From Epiperipatus broadwayi (Eukaryota; Onychophora; Udeonychophora; Euonychophora; Peripatidae), in contig JAQFVV010006843.1 in NCBI GenBank assembly GCA_028023455.1, positions 62,001 to 126,000 on the forward strand: 64,000 nt of DNA, written 5' to 3'. Both the position numbers and the translations under genes were made by a program. The notes under the pieces are model-generated. The model ran no database searches and was not told where the DNA came from. It saw nothing but the letters and a program-made list of their open reading frames with translations. Below are positions 10,521 to 22,079 of the stretch, piece by piece (within the stretch, counting starts at the first letter, position 1; every line of letters starts with the position of its first letter).

Positions 10521-12146
10521 TTGTACCTATATTGATATAGGCACATATAATTTTTATCTAAAATTATTATTAAAGTAATCTTTCATAAAAGAAAAACATA
10601 AAATTAAATGTTGAAGAATTTATTGCAGCTTGTTTTCGAAAAAGATAAGAATTAAATAGTTTTTTTTTAGTATTCGTAAAAATATAATTTGGAAAAGTTA
10701 AAACATGCAAATCTCTTTTCATTCAAGTTTAATTAAAGAAAAAATAATGTTAAAACTAAATAGTAAATTGTATTAAAAATATATGTGCGTATATATGTAC
10801 ATTTGTAAATATATAAAATGTATGTGAAAGTTAAAAGAAGATTATCATTAAAAAACACGGCAATGGCTATTAGATATTAATTAATATAAAACAATACGTT
10901 TTTGCATGGCTATTACTAATTAAGCAATCTTTCAAAACACGTTTATCAAAGGATTAATTGATAAGGAATTTGACAACAGATCTTTGCCGGAGATATCAGA
11001 AAGAGAACAAGGCGCAGGTATAAATAGACCTATTTTATCGGACAGTAATTCATTCCACAAATTAGTTGAGACAATCAGGTTCACACAGTTATTGAGAGAG
11101 TGCAGTTCGGAAATTAATTGAGTCAGTTAAGAAACAAAATGCAGTGCTGAGAATATTTTGGAACGCACGTTCACCTCCAGCCCAGTTGTCCGAGAAAACA
11201 GCAGATCTGCCCGTGAAATAATGTCAGCCTAACATCTTAGAAAATCTCCGTCAGTATCTATTTGTCTCCGATAGCAATAATCGTGAAAATCAGGAAACTC
11301 AGCAAGGAAACGTCTCAGCCGGCTGGTAAGCAGTTATAATGGAAATATCCTCACCGAAAGCAGCCTCCAAAGAACAAAATTCTATGTCAACATTCAAAAT
11401 CCTAGGTAAAACATTTGCTTATTTCGTTATACTGTAATAGCCATTGCATTTCATTAATTCGTGTGAATCCTCCAAGAGTCTAATTATATGAACTCGATAT
11501 CATACATAAATGAACTATTGATGTGTGTGATTAAATTTCAAATGCTATGTAATACTTTAATATTATTACGTGTGTGCATGAGTTAATATGTGCGTGATCC
11601 TTATATCAATATTATTAGTTAAATTAGATAAATACCAGTGTTTTGTTATGAAAGTAAACAAGAATATTTAAACTAGTTTAGAAATGTCAATTTAAAATAT
11701 GCGTGTGTTTTATTAGAATTATAAAATGTTTAAATTTAGAAAATAAATGTTAGTTAATAAATTATCTTTAAAATTAAACTTCATTTGTCGGTCAATTCTT
11801 TTTAACAAATTCTTTATCAAGTCTTTTAACCACTAATTAAGTATAATCTATTAGTGATTACAAACAACTGAGCTAGTCGTGGATTTAGGCGTTGGGTTAG
11901 TTGCCACTATTCAAAGTGCATTGTCTATTCTTTTAGAATAAGCAGCTGGCGCCCGTGTTTATACACAAACAAAAAAAGTGCTTTGAACTTGGTGTTGAAC
12001 TCAACAGTTGAGAAGAAGTTATGTCCTGGAAATGTAACGTTAGTTATATACTTTATAGCTATCGTTTGGGCATACATACTCTCCGAGTATGTTCTTCTCT
12101 GCCTAAGAGGCCGGTGTTTCGAATCCACGTATTCGAATACGGTTCA
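10521..12146 (+). repeat. 5' LTR of the gag-only element
   Basis: It matches 15091-16721 nearly base for base, from GTACCTATATTG to CGGTTCA. Compared with the 3' LTR its first bases are altered (the TGTAATG start is not intact). Near the 3' end it has a hairpin CATACTC/GAGTATG and a tRNA B-box-like GTTTCGAATCC. Short frames found in both LTRs are shared repeat sequence, not genes. Confidence 0.85.
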
Positions 12147-12149
12147 ATG

Positions 12150-12166
12150 GCTTTACCCAACGTGGG
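12150..12166 (+). promoter_or_regulatory. Candidate primer-binding site
   Basis: It sits a few bases after the LTR end and begins TGG, the complement of a tRNA 3' CCA. I cannot assign the tRNA with confidence. Confidence 0.5.
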
Positions 12167-12505
12167 CCGAACTTGTCATAAATGACAGTTAATTAAATAC
12201 TTTGTTCTTGTTGAAAATAAAAATCTAAAAAGTTAAATTACGTATGTAAAAGTGTTTTAATTTTAAAAAAAGAATTGACCGAAAACTTTTTTTCGAAATG
12301 AAAAGAGATTTTGACATTTATGCTATCAAATCAGAGTCAATTGGGTGTTATGGGCGGAGTTAAAGCATTAAGAGTGGGTAGTGAAAAGGACAATAGGCTG
12401 GAGTTAACGTGAGTTTCCGTATTAGTAAGAAAAATAAATAAATAAATCGTATATTAAATTCAGTTTAACATAAGCGCTAGTACTTTGAAATTGAAATTTT
12501 CGAAA

Positions 12506-13819
12506 ATGGATCCGAAAGAAAGCCCAATATATTTTAAAAATCCCCAGTTAGTAGAAAAGGAGAAAGAAGAAGTATCTGAGATGCGAATGATGATGACAAT
12601 GATGATGAATATGATGCAAGAGTTCAAAGCAGAATTGATAAAAGAAATGCGTCAAGAAATTAAACAAAGTCAACAAGAATTGTGTCAGAAATTTGAGCAA
12701 AGCCAACAAGAGCTTAAAGAAGAACTCAAAGCAGAATTGAAGGCAGAAATTAGTCAAGTTAAAGGATAAATTAATGAACTCAGAGTGGAAATTAGAGAAA
12801 TGAAGGAAATGAGGGGTGAAATAATAGATGAAGTAGAAACGAATCATATAGCCATAGAAGCTGTAGTGTAAGATTTGAACGAAGAAAGTCAGGAAAGGGC
12901 GATAGTAGAAGAAAGCATAAAGGAAGTGAGAGCTGAATTAGAGCAATGTAGCATTAGATATAATAATTTAGAAAGGAAAATAATAAAGATAGAAGAGACA
13001 TGCCGGGAATGGAGAAACGTAGCTAGGACAATGCAGGAAGAATTAAGTTTGTTAAAAAATGAAGGCATTCAGAGTGAAGTAGAACGTAGAATTGAAAGCG
13101 GTGATAGTTTGAAGTTGGAAGTAAAACAAATGTGTATAAATATAACTAAGGGTCTAGAGTATAAGATGGACCAAATGGAGCGCAAATATAATAGTTACGA
13201 TAAGGAGAATAAGCCAGAGGGACCGACCAAGAGATTCCTGGAAGAAAAATTTATGATCGCGACATTCAAGGCCGAAGCAGGTGAGAATCCATTAAAACAT
13301 TTGGAAAGCTTAACTGGTTTGTTCCAAATACAGGAGTGGCAAGAAGGGGATAAAGTTACACTTGCTAGAAGTCACCTTCAAGGAATAGCCTTGGATTGGT
13401 GGCACACCCAGTATGCTAAACCACGCACATTTGAAGAGTATAGGTATGCCATCCTAAGAACCTTCTGGAGCGAAGCCCAACAGGATGCCATACTCTGTAA
13501 GGTATCTAAAGAAAGATATCCCAGCTTCCATAGGGAAACTCTCATGCAATTTTTTTTAAAACAGGTGGCAAAACTCAAGGCTTTAACGGCGTTTCCATTG
13601 TCGGATGACCAAATTATAAGAACAATCCGACACAACATGCCACTGCCTGTGCAGCAAATGATGCTAAGTAGCAATGGTTGGACGGTGGAAGAAATGGTAG
13701 AATTTCTGACCCGAGTAGATTGTGAAAATTTGGTTCGGGAACCTATAGATCGATATAGGAAAATAGATCAATATAATGATCAGAATGTATGTAAACGGGA
13801 GCCACCTGACCGAGCATAA
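12506..13819 (+). pseudogene. gag: gag of the LTR element (two in-frame stops)
   Basis: An ATG at 12506 opens a frame of about 438 codons, interrupted only by TAA at 12767 and TAA at 12869. The N-terminal third is a Met/Glu/Lys/Gln-rich coiled coil with a heptad- or 11-residue-like repeat (KQSQQELCQKFEQSQQELKE near residues 55-80). The C-terminal part, about 13200-13750, has a retrotransposon capsid signature: ATFKAEAGENPLKHLESL, then GDKVTLARSHLQGIALDWW, then a Phe/Leu-rich helical segment LMQFFLKQVAKLKAL and MPLPVQQMML. No zinc knuckle follows. Gag would assemble the particle that packages element RNA. Similar coiled-coil gag text occurs on the minus strand at 32.9-33.9 kb. Confidence 0.75.
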
Positions 13820-13829
13820 TTGTCAGTAA

Positions 13830-14600
13830 ATCGAGCGGAATAATAAAATAAACAAAAAGGACCGGAAATGGACTATGAGTCTAATATAATTATTTTGACG
13901 TAGGTGAAAAGCCTGAATTAGAATTTCGCTATTTAAAATGATGGATTGTTTTGTCAGATAATAATAACAGAGGCTTCGCAAAATAAAAGATTTTTTTTTC
14001 TCCACGCACATATTAATTAAGGAAATGTTCGTAAATAAACAGTTCAAATAAATAAAAATCAATAAAATCAAGTTAAATAAATGGGTCAAATTAAGGATTT
14101 AGAAATAATGTTTGTAGAATTAAATAAATGAATAAAATAATGGAAATACATAAAATAAAAACAAGTTAAATAAATAAGTATAATATATCTGAAGAAAATA
14201 AATAAAATATTCATAATAAAGCAAAATAGTTTTTTTTTTCTGAGTACACGCACGTTCATATATAAGTTAAAGTAATGGGTTAAAAGTAATATCGTAATAT
14301 AAATAAATATGTAAATTGATGTCTGTGATAGTTTAGAATAGTATTGTAAGTTAAATAAATATGTAAGATAATGTTCGTAATAGTTCAGAATAATATAAAT
14401 AAATATGTTAAAGTAATGTTCATGTGTATTTAAAATAATATTGTAGGATTAGTGATAAATAATATAAAGTCAATCTAAGTTATATTAGGAGTGTATAAGG
14501 GTTCGAATCTAAAGGGATGAAGGTAGTATTGAAATAAGTTAGATAAGGATTAAGTTTAAAGCTCTCGACTAGATAAATTCTAGTACCCGTAACGAATTGG
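13830..14600. other. AT-rich internal non-coding region of the LTR element
   Basis: Rich in AAATAAATAAAAT-type words. Motifs such as GTAATGTTCGTAATAGTT recur irregularly every 60-90 bp. No pol coding is visible where it would be expected. Confidence 0.5.
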
Positions 14601-14659
14601 CCGGGATCATTCCTCTTTTAAAAAGCACACTGGCAACAACCAGAGTAAGTCATACTTCG

Positions 14660-14843
14660 TTTTCCAAAGCGTAAGTCGGAAATGGACAGTTGAAAATTCC
14701 TGCCATTGCAGCCTCTTAGTCAAAGTCCAATCAAGAGAATCGGCAATCATTTTCCAGGGCGTAAGTCGAAAATGGACAGTTGAAATTCCTGCCATTTGCA
14801 GCCACCTTTTCTTAGTCAAAGTCCAATCAAGAGAATCGGCAGC
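14660..14843. repeat. Two-copy tandem repeat, about 90 bp, within the LTR element
   Basis: Units starting TTTTCCA at 14660 and 14750 share GCGTAAGTCG, AATGGACAGTTGAAA, TTCCTGCCAT, GCAGCC, TTAGTCAAAGTCCAATC and AAGAGAATCGGCA. The tract is GC-richer than its surroundings. It lies between gag and the polypurine tract; its role is unknown. Confidence 0.75.
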
Positions 14844-15077
14844 CGAAGCTTCGTTTACAAAAGATCCCTGTGCCACAAATTTAGTTTGTCCTTGTGGTCA
14901 TTATCCAGGACGAACATTGTAAGGAATGTTACCAGCATAGAAAGAAGAAAAGCATAATTGGAGATTGCCCTTAGTATGGAAAGGAAAAGATACCAAAAAG
15001 CAAACTTAGAAAGAATAATAAATTAAGATTTAATGTTGCCAGAGATAAAATGGTCAAAAATGATGCATTTTACTCTC

Positions 15078-15090
15078 AAAAGGAAGGCGG
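15078..15090 (+). promoter_or_regulatory. Polypurine tract
   Basis: AAAAGGAAGGCGG directly abuts the TGTAATG start of the right LTR, where a plus-strand primer is expected. Confidence 0.7.
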
Positions 15091-16721
15091 TGTAATGTAC
15101 CTATATTGCTATAGGCACATTTAATTTTTATCTAAAATTATTATTAAAGTAATCTTTCATAAAAGAAAAACATAAAATTAAATGTTGAAGAATTTATTGC
15201 AGCTTGTTTTCGAAAAAGATAAGAATTAAATAGTTTTTTTTTAGTATTCGTAAAAATATAATTTGGAAAAGTTAAAACATGCAAATCTCTTTTCATTCAA
15301 GTTTAATTAAAGAAAAAATAATGTTAAAACTAAATAGTAAATTGTATTAAAAATATATGTGCGTATATATGTACATTTGTAAATATATAAAATGTATGTG
15401 AAAGTTAAAAGAAGATTATCATTAAAAAACACGGCAATGGCTATTAGATATTAATTAATATAAAACAATACGTTTTTGCATGGCTATTACTAATTAAGCA
15501 ATCTTTCAAAACATGTTTATCAAAGGATTAATTGATAAGGAATTTGACAACAGATCTTTGCCGGAGATATCAGAAAGAGAACAAGGCGCAGGTATAAATA
15601 GACCTATTTTATCAGACAGTAATTCATTCCACAAATTAGTTGAGACAATCAGGTTCACACAGTTATTGAGAGAGTGCAGTTCGGAAATTAATTGAGTCAG
15701 TTAAGAAACAAAATGCAGTGCTGAGAATATTTTGGAATGCACGTTCACCTCCAGCCCAGATGTCCAAGAAAACAGCAGATCTGCCCGTGAAATAATGTCA
15801 GCCTAACATCTTAGAAAATCTCCGTCAGTATCTATTTATCTCCGATAGCAATAATCGTGAAAATCAGGAAACTCAGCAAGGAAACGTCCCAGACGGCTGG
15901 TAAGCATTTATAATGGAAATATCCTCACCGAAAGCAGCCTCCAAAGAACAAAATTCTACGTCAACATTCAAAATCCTAGGTAAAACATTTGCTTATTTCG
16001 TTATACTGTAATAGCCATTGCATTTCATTAATTCGTGCGAATCCTCCAAGAGTCTAATTATATGAACTCAATATCATACATAAATGAACTATTGATGTGT
16101 GTGATTAAATTTCAAATGCTATGTAATACTTTAATATTATTACGTGTCTGTATGAGTTAATATGTGCGTGATCCTTATATTAATATTATTAGTTAAATTA
16201 GATAAATACCAGTGTTTTGTTATGAAGGTAAACAAGAATATTTAAACTAGTTTAGAAATGTCAATTTAAAATATGCGTGTATTTTATTAGAATTATAAAA
16301 TGTTTAAATTTAGAAAATAAATGTTAGTTAATAAATTATCTTTAAAATTAAACTTTATTTGTCGGTCAATTCTTTTTAACAAATTCTTTATCAAGTCTTT
16401 TAACCACTAATTAAGTATAATCTATTAGTGATTACAAACAACTGAGCTAGTCGTGGATTTAGGCGTTGGGTTAGTTTCCACTATTCAAAGTGCGTTGTCT
16501 ATTCTTTTAGAATAAGCAGCTGGCGCCCGTGTTTATACACAAACAAAAAAAAGTGCTTTGAACTTGGTGTTGAACTCAACAGTCGAGAAGAAGTTATGTC
16601 CTGGAAATGTAACGTTAGTTATATACTTTATAGCTATCGTTTGGGCATACATACTCTCCGAGTATGTTCTTCTCTGCCTAAGAGGCCGGTGTTTCGAATC
16701 CACATATTCGAAATCGGTTCA
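15091..16721 (+). repeat. 3' LTR of the gag-only element
   Basis: Starts TGTAATGTACC immediately after the polypurine tract and ends GGTTCA. It is near-identical to 10521-12146. LINE coding sequence resumes just after it. Confidence 0.88.
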
Positions 16722-17322
16722 ATATATATATAGGAGCATCCATAAAAGAATACAGAAGAATTAAAAAAGAAAATTTTTCTCTATAATACACAGCCTGGAC
16801 AAGAAGTTATATAAGATTCACATTGAATCAAACACCAAATAATATTCCAATGGTAATGGAAATTCAATCACAAACTGTATGTGGTCACTATATGTTGGAA
16901 CCATTGTATGGTTTTTAAAGATTTTAGCAAAAAGCTTGAACCAATACCAGATTCATGCTGTCCACTGTTTGATGGTATACCAAAATTTGTTTATCTGCAA
17001 CTTGGCAATTTCACAGCAAAAGTAATGACCAGTATCACTAGTTACTTATCACAATCCAGATATGAAGTATAAAGTTTATACCCAATACCACTTGTGCCCT
17101 TTCAAAAAAGAAAAGAAAAAATGTCAAAGCTAAATAACATAAGACCAATGTCTATAAGCCCATTAGGCATTAAAGTAATTGAATCAGTATTAAAGAATAA
17201 AAATAGAACCATATATTATGCCAATAATTTCAAATAAACAATTTGCAAAAAGAGATCCTTTATGAACCAGACAACTTTCCAATTTAGAAAAATCATAAAT
17301 TCAGTTAGAAAAAGAAAAAATA
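16722..17322 (+). pseudogene. Old LINE, reverse transcriptase N-terminal part
   Basis: Reads VYLQLGNFTAKVMTSITSYL near 16990-17050, then IPLVPFQKRKEKMSKLNNIR and PMSISPLGIKVIES (17085-17185), which matches the LNNIRPISL-type opening motif of LINE reverse transcriptase. QFAKRDPL and RQLSNLEK follow near 17240-17290. Reading needs frame changes and there are stops. The 5' half of this LINE lies at 6.8-9.2 kb, before the LTR element. A SINE interrupts the domain at 17323. Confidence 0.7.
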
Positions 17323-17434
17323 GTCTTGCGTTGTTAGCCGAGAGGTATCGCAGCCGCCATGCAAGCAAGTAGTTGGTTGCAGACGGGTGTGGGTTCGTGT
17401 CCTGGCAGATGCTATGACATAAGGAAAAAAAAAA
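17323..17434 (+). mobile_element. tRNA-derived SINE (copy 1)
   Basis: A tRNA-like unit of about 100 bp runs from GTCTTGCGTTGTTAGCCGAG (A-box region) through GGTTCGTGTCC (B-box) to GCTATGACATAAGG, followed by an A-rich tail. The words AGAAAAAATA before and after it are a likely target duplication. It splits the LINE reverse transcriptase, so it is a mobile copy, not a functional tRNA. It forms a subfamily with the copy at 26528. Confidence 0.75.
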
Positions 17435-18295
17435 AGAAAAAATACAGTCCAATAGTGATCCAACTAGACATTCAGGTAGTCTTCATTAGGATACCAATTG
17501 AAAATCTTTTAAATACACTGCAAGAAACTAACATACCAAAAAACCTACCTTTATACACTAATGAATCTAATATCAAACAGGGAAATACATATAATATTAA
17601 ATGGCAGAATGACACCTTCAATCTCACTTAATTATTCAATGCCACAAGATTCAAAAATCAGTTCACTATTATTTATAATTTACATTAATCAATTGCTTAA
17701 AACAATAGAAAAATAGATAATTTGCTAATTCCAAGTTGCAAACAATCATAAGATATACTTAAATAAGGCTATAATCTTAGTACACACATCTTGAGTGCTT
17801 AATTTATTACAAGGGAGACCTCTACAAATCTAAATGCAAGATTCGACTTTATAAACATAAGAGTGGCCTCTTATCTTCAACCTATTTTTCTAATTATATA
17901 GGCAAATCTAAAGTATTTTGATTTGGGAGCATGAAAACAACCATAAGGTGTATTGCATATATAGATGACATCTCTTATTTTTTTACACTAAAAAAACAAT
18001 TTGTAAACTACAAAACATATTGGATGTTTATATAAAAAAAAAAATTAGGTTTTAACATTGAAAAGTCCTGTGCATGGCAAATATACAAAGATATTTGTTA
18101 CAACAATCATTTCAAAGGAAGACATGCTTCTTTTCTAGGGTTTCCTTTTTGCTTAAGCTATATAGAAATGAAAACAGCAATACAAAACAATATCAATAAT
18201 AAAATAGAAAATATAATTAATGCCCTATCAATTTCTATATGCCAAAATTTCAGTAATCAACACATTAATTATTATCAGAATTAGATATTATAGAC
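17435..18295 (+). pseudogene. Old LINE, reverse transcriptase catalytic part
   Basis: Motif A region reads LDIQVVFIRIPIENLL (17461 on; the usual Asp is kept, the following AFD-like residues are altered). Next come MPQDSKISSLLFIIYINQLL (17639-17698; the PQGS..SPLLF box of RT) and YIDDISYF (YIDD at 17958-17969, the catalytic Asp pair). Downstream, GFNIEKSCAWQIYK and FLGFPFCLSYIEMK (18050-18170) match the usual RT motif order. Frameshifts and stops make it inactive. A hAT MITE interrupts it at 18296. Confidence 0.75.
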
Positions 18296-18602
18296 CAGTG
18301 GTCCCCAACCTTTTTGCACTTAAGAGCACATGCTATAATACTGGCCAGGTGGCGGGCACCATTTATTTTTTCAATGTATATTTATAGTTGGATATTGTTA
18401 ATGATAGACCCTTTTATGCTGTAAAAGTGTAGTATGACCTACAATTTAATTACAATATAATACAATAATTTATAAGACATCTTAAAAATTAAATTTATAT
18501 GTATCAGATAAATAATTTTTTATTGTGTTCAATAGCAGCAGGCACATGTAAAATGGGCTGTGGGCACCATGGTGCCAATGGGTATAGGGTTGGGGACATC
18601 TG
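18296..18602. mobile_element. hAT-type MITE, 307 bp
   Basis: It begins CAGTGGTCCCCAACC and ends GGTTGGGGACATCTG, imperfect terminal inverted repeats of the CAGTGGTTC type found in hAT elements. Inside are GGTGGCGGGCACC and GGGCACCATGGTGCC near the two ends. The 8-bp flanks TTATAGAC and CTAAAGCC agree at 5 of 8 positions, consistent with an old hAT target duplication. No transposase is encoded. It is inserted in the LINE reverse transcriptase. Confidence 0.75.
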
Positions 18603-19480
18603 CTAAAGCCCTATCTTTTTATTTACAAAAAAAAATTAATAACCACATTTATTCCCTAGAAAATTATTATAGGTGAAAAACATGCAATTTCCTTAGGGAG
18701 ATTAACAAATCACTTAGAGTTCAATGGATTGGGTCTGCATTTTCTAAATACATATAGAATTCAGAAAACATTACACATTATTTCATCAACTACAATAAAG
18801 TTCTCATATCTAAAGACAATTATAACAATTACTCCCACTGATAGGCTACTTTCACTTGAGGAATACTTAAAGCCACTTGTAGATTCTTTGTTAACAATAA
18901 AAAGTTTAAATTTTATTCCACCATGTAATAAATTCCAATATTGGGAAGTTCATAAGCTAATTTTCCCTCAGCCACTACAACAATGTCAAAAACATACTAA
19001 AGCTGACTAACAAACAACTCTATAAAAGATTCAAATATTGGTCATTTGAAGCAAAATTCTTCAATTTTCCAAGAAACTGAATCTAAAATCACTCATCACA
19101 AAGTATTTCATAAACATAGAAGTCATATTCCAAACATAGATGAATTATGCAATTTATGTCATAGAAAGAAACTCAAAAACATGTTTTTATTGGGTTTTTT
19201 TTTTTTTTTTTAATTTTGTTTAATAATCCCAATTTTTTTCAGAAACAAAAACATAAAATTAACATTATTGGAATTTTTTAAATATAGGTCATTTTACAAA
19301 AGTACCAGTAGCAATGTTCATTCTTCATGCATTGTAATGTACAAGGTGCACTTATCTTTACAATAAAAACTACAGAAAGTACACTAGTGCATTTATTAAT
19401 AAATTAGAATCTAGGCAGAGAGATAAAAAGATAACAAATAATAAAAAGTACATTGAAACCAGGTCATTAATAAAGCAGTA
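18603..19480 (+). pseudogene. Old LINE, C-terminal region with zinc-knuckle-like end
   Basis: An open stretch at 18729-19010 reads LHFLNTYRIQKTLHIISS, then TPTDRLLSLEEYLKPLVDSL, as in post-RT regions of LINEs. After a frameshift, IPNIDELCNLCHRKKLKN (about 19125-19180) resembles the CxLC...H cysteine cluster found near LINE C-termini. A T-run near 19195 follows, and GALIFTIKTTESTLVHLL (about 19350-19400) appears to be the last coding text. The 3' end is not sharply defined. Confidence 0.6.
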
Positions 19481-19850
19481 ATCAAGTTTATAACATGATA
19501 ATAGAAGGCAAAACTCTCCATACTATTATGTACTAGCATAAGAAATGGTTATTATGTGATGATAATAAGTTTATAAATAACTTATTCACTAATGATTTTA
19601 AAAGGGGGGATTTGATTTAAAACGATCATGTTTAATTCTAATGTTTTCTCTTTTTATATTATTTAAAACATGATAATGCAACTAAATGCAAATGTAATTC
19701 AATGGAAAAAAAAAAGAAAATGTAACTCAAATGTTAATAAAAAAACATTAAAAACTAATTTTGTTTTTTATAAGAAATTTTAATAAATTTTTTTTCAATT
19801 TTTTTGATTAAACCTGAAACATTAATCAAAGTGTAGTAATTATTTTATAG

Positions 19851-19863
19851 TGTGTATTGCATT
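19851..19863. repeat. Target-site duplication of RTE copy A (left)
   Basis: TGTGTATTGCATT here is repeated exactly at 22854-22866, bracketing the RTE element. Confidence 0.85.
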
Positions 19864-19879
19864 CATCATCATCATCAAC

Positions 19880-20270
19880 TATTATCAATCCACTGCAGGA
19901 TGAAGGTTTATCCAAGTTCAATCACTCTTTTCTGATTTTTAGCTTCTCTTCTCTACATCACCTCTTCACACTTTCTTATTTTATCCATCCATCTCACATG
20001 TGGTCTCTCTATGGATCTTTTATAATCATTTGGAATCCCGTTTAAGATTTCAATTGTCTATCTATTATCATCTCTTCTAAAAATATGTCCAACTCAACTC
20101 CACTTCAGTCTTTTAACATTTTCAATGAGGTCAGTAACACCTGTTTATTCTCTTACCCATATATTGCATATTTGATCTCTTCTTGCTACTCCTAACATGC
20201 AGCTCTCCATTATTATTTGAGTGATCTGAAATCTTTGTATTGCTCTTCTATTAAGTCTGCAAGTCTCAGA
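19880..20270 (-). pseudogene. RTE copy A, C-terminal region and 3' end
   Basis: Decayed counterpart of the RTE tail seen more intact at 24107-24340 (WSWAGHIAKRDDNRW). It ends with CACTGCAGGATGAAGG (plus-strand sense near 19890-19905) shared by all copies in the window, then ATTGATAATAG and the TGATGA repeat. Confidence 0.7.
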
Positions 20271-21330
20271 TCCATTTATTAAAAACCTTTCTTTTCAAAC
20301 ACATAGGCATATTTTCTTTCAGTATCAAGTTATTTATACCAAAAGCACTCCAAAACAATTTAATTCTATGATTAATTTCATCCATTATGTTTCCATCTGT
20401 ATTAATAATCTGACCAAGGTATTTGTAGCTATTAACTTCTTCTAACTCATCATAATCAGTCTTTATTTTCACATTTTGAGAAAAGCCATTAAACATTACT
20501 TTAGTCTTTTTAATATTTACCTTTAGTCCTACTTTCATCTGATAACTCCTGCTAGATTTCCTTCAGATCTAAAGCATTATTTGAAAAAAAACAACAACTA
20601 TATCATCTGCAAAATCTAAATGACTTAAATAATCTCCATCTAGTTTCACTCGTTTGCTTCCCAATTTAATCCATAAAATACTTCTTGCGGCACTGCTGTA
20701 AAAAGTTTTAAAGATATGGAGTCACACACTCTTCTCAATGTTGATTTTCCTAGTATCATTATGTAATCTAATTGTTGTTGTTGCATTTTTATAAATATTC
20801 TTTAAAATATGACAATATCCTTGATCTATATCTTGATGATCCAATGCTTTAATCACTGAAGACATGTTTAGAGAATCAAATGCCTTTTTATAATCTACAA
20901 ATCCAAAGCTTAATGACAACTCATATTTATTTGTCCTTTCTATAACTTATCTCAATACCTGGATATAATCTACTGTACTAAAACATTTTTAAATTCAACT
21001 TGTTCTCTTGGTTGGTGAAAATCCAATGTTTTCTGTAGACAAGTTGTAATTATTATGGTAAAAATTTTATATAAAACTGATAAAAGGCTGATAGGACTAT
21101 AATTTGTAATATCTTCTTTATCACTTTTTTAAAATATTAATATTAATACTGCATTCTTCCAATTATCTGGTACATCTTTATCATTTACACATTGGTATAT
21201 AACCTTGCTCAAAAAATTATATTTCTTCACCTGCTTCTTTTAATATATCAATTATAATTCCATCATTACCTAGAGGTTTTCTTTTCTTCATATATTTAAT
21301 TGCATGTCTCACTTCTTCATTTAAAATTCT
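20270..21330 (-). pseudogene. RTE copy A, reverse transcriptase domain
   Basis: The start near 21300 (RKPLGNDGIIIDILKEAG) is the RTE RT N-terminal motif. SFGFVDYKKAFDSLNMSSVI (20850-20910) is motif A with its Asp. HLDFADDIVVV (about 20600-20632) is the FADD catalytic box. KVNIKKTKVMFNGF and LEEVNSYKYLGQIINTDGNI (20400-20530) are the thumb-side motifs typical of RTE/BovB. Several frameshifts and stops separate these blocks. The domain copies element RNA at the nicked target. Confidence 0.85.
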
Positions 21331-22079
21331 GGGCAATTCAGAAGATATAATAGATATAGCAGGTACTTGTTCTTTATTACTAATAATTCTTCAGAGAAGT
21401 ATTCTACCTGTTTTATGAAGTCATCTCTCTTTTTAGCAATAATTCCATCTTTTTTTATTGCAGATATAAATTTCCTACCAATACCAAAATATTATTGTAC
21501 ACTCTTAAGACTTTTATTCTCTTCTATAACTTTTCTTGCTAGTTCACAGTTATATTTTCTTATGTCATTTCCAACTCTTTTCCACACCATTTTACAAAAT
21601 TCAAGACATTCAATCCTTTTTAATGCATCATTTTTGTATATCTTCATATTCCTTTTTTTCTTAATAAATTCTCGTCTCAGTAAAAATTTTGTTGGTCAAT
21701 TGCTGCTTTTTTCTACCAGCTATATTTATTGCAGTTTTTATCAGTGTAACAGTTACTTTCATATTTATTTCATTTAAATCTGAATCATGTTCAAAATCTA
21801 CTAATACTTGAAACCGATTTGCAAGTTTTAATTAAATTCATAAAAATGTTTATGAAGATTAGGAATATCAACAGCAAATATTGATTTTCTTAATAATATT
21901 TGTCTCTATAGTTTTGCAATAATTAATAATGCATATCTTACATCTTACTAATCAATGATCACTTCCTGTGTTAAATTTTTTAATAACATTACAGTCTTGA
22001 TATGTGTATTTTCTGTTAGTCAAAATATAATCCATTTCTGCTGTACCTTCATTTGTATGCTTCCATGTCCATTTCCTTT

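Larger units (their letters stand above)
10521..16721 (+). mobile_element. Complete gag-only LTR retrotransposon (LARD-like)
   Basis: Two direct repeats of about 1.63 kb (10521-12146 and 15091-16721) enclose about 2.9 kb. Right after the left LTR comes TGGCTTTACCCAACG, a candidate primer-binding site starting TGG. Right before the right LTR is the polypurine tract AAAAGGAAGGCGG (15078-15090). The right LTR begins TGTAATG and both end in GGTTCA, giving TG...CA ends. The only coding content is a gag with two stops; no protease, RT or integrase was found, so it must borrow pol from another element. It is inserted into the old LINE, whose RT portion resumes at once at 16722. The flanks are TA-rich (ATATA on both sides), so the target duplication cannot be sized exactly. 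The two LTRs differ at only occasional positions, so the insertion is fairly recent. Confidence 0.85.

Noticed and set aside
11983-12192. 69-codon frame in the left LTR (and its twin at 16558)
   Set aside because: The two are the same LTR sequence. Nothing suggests an LTR-encoded protein.
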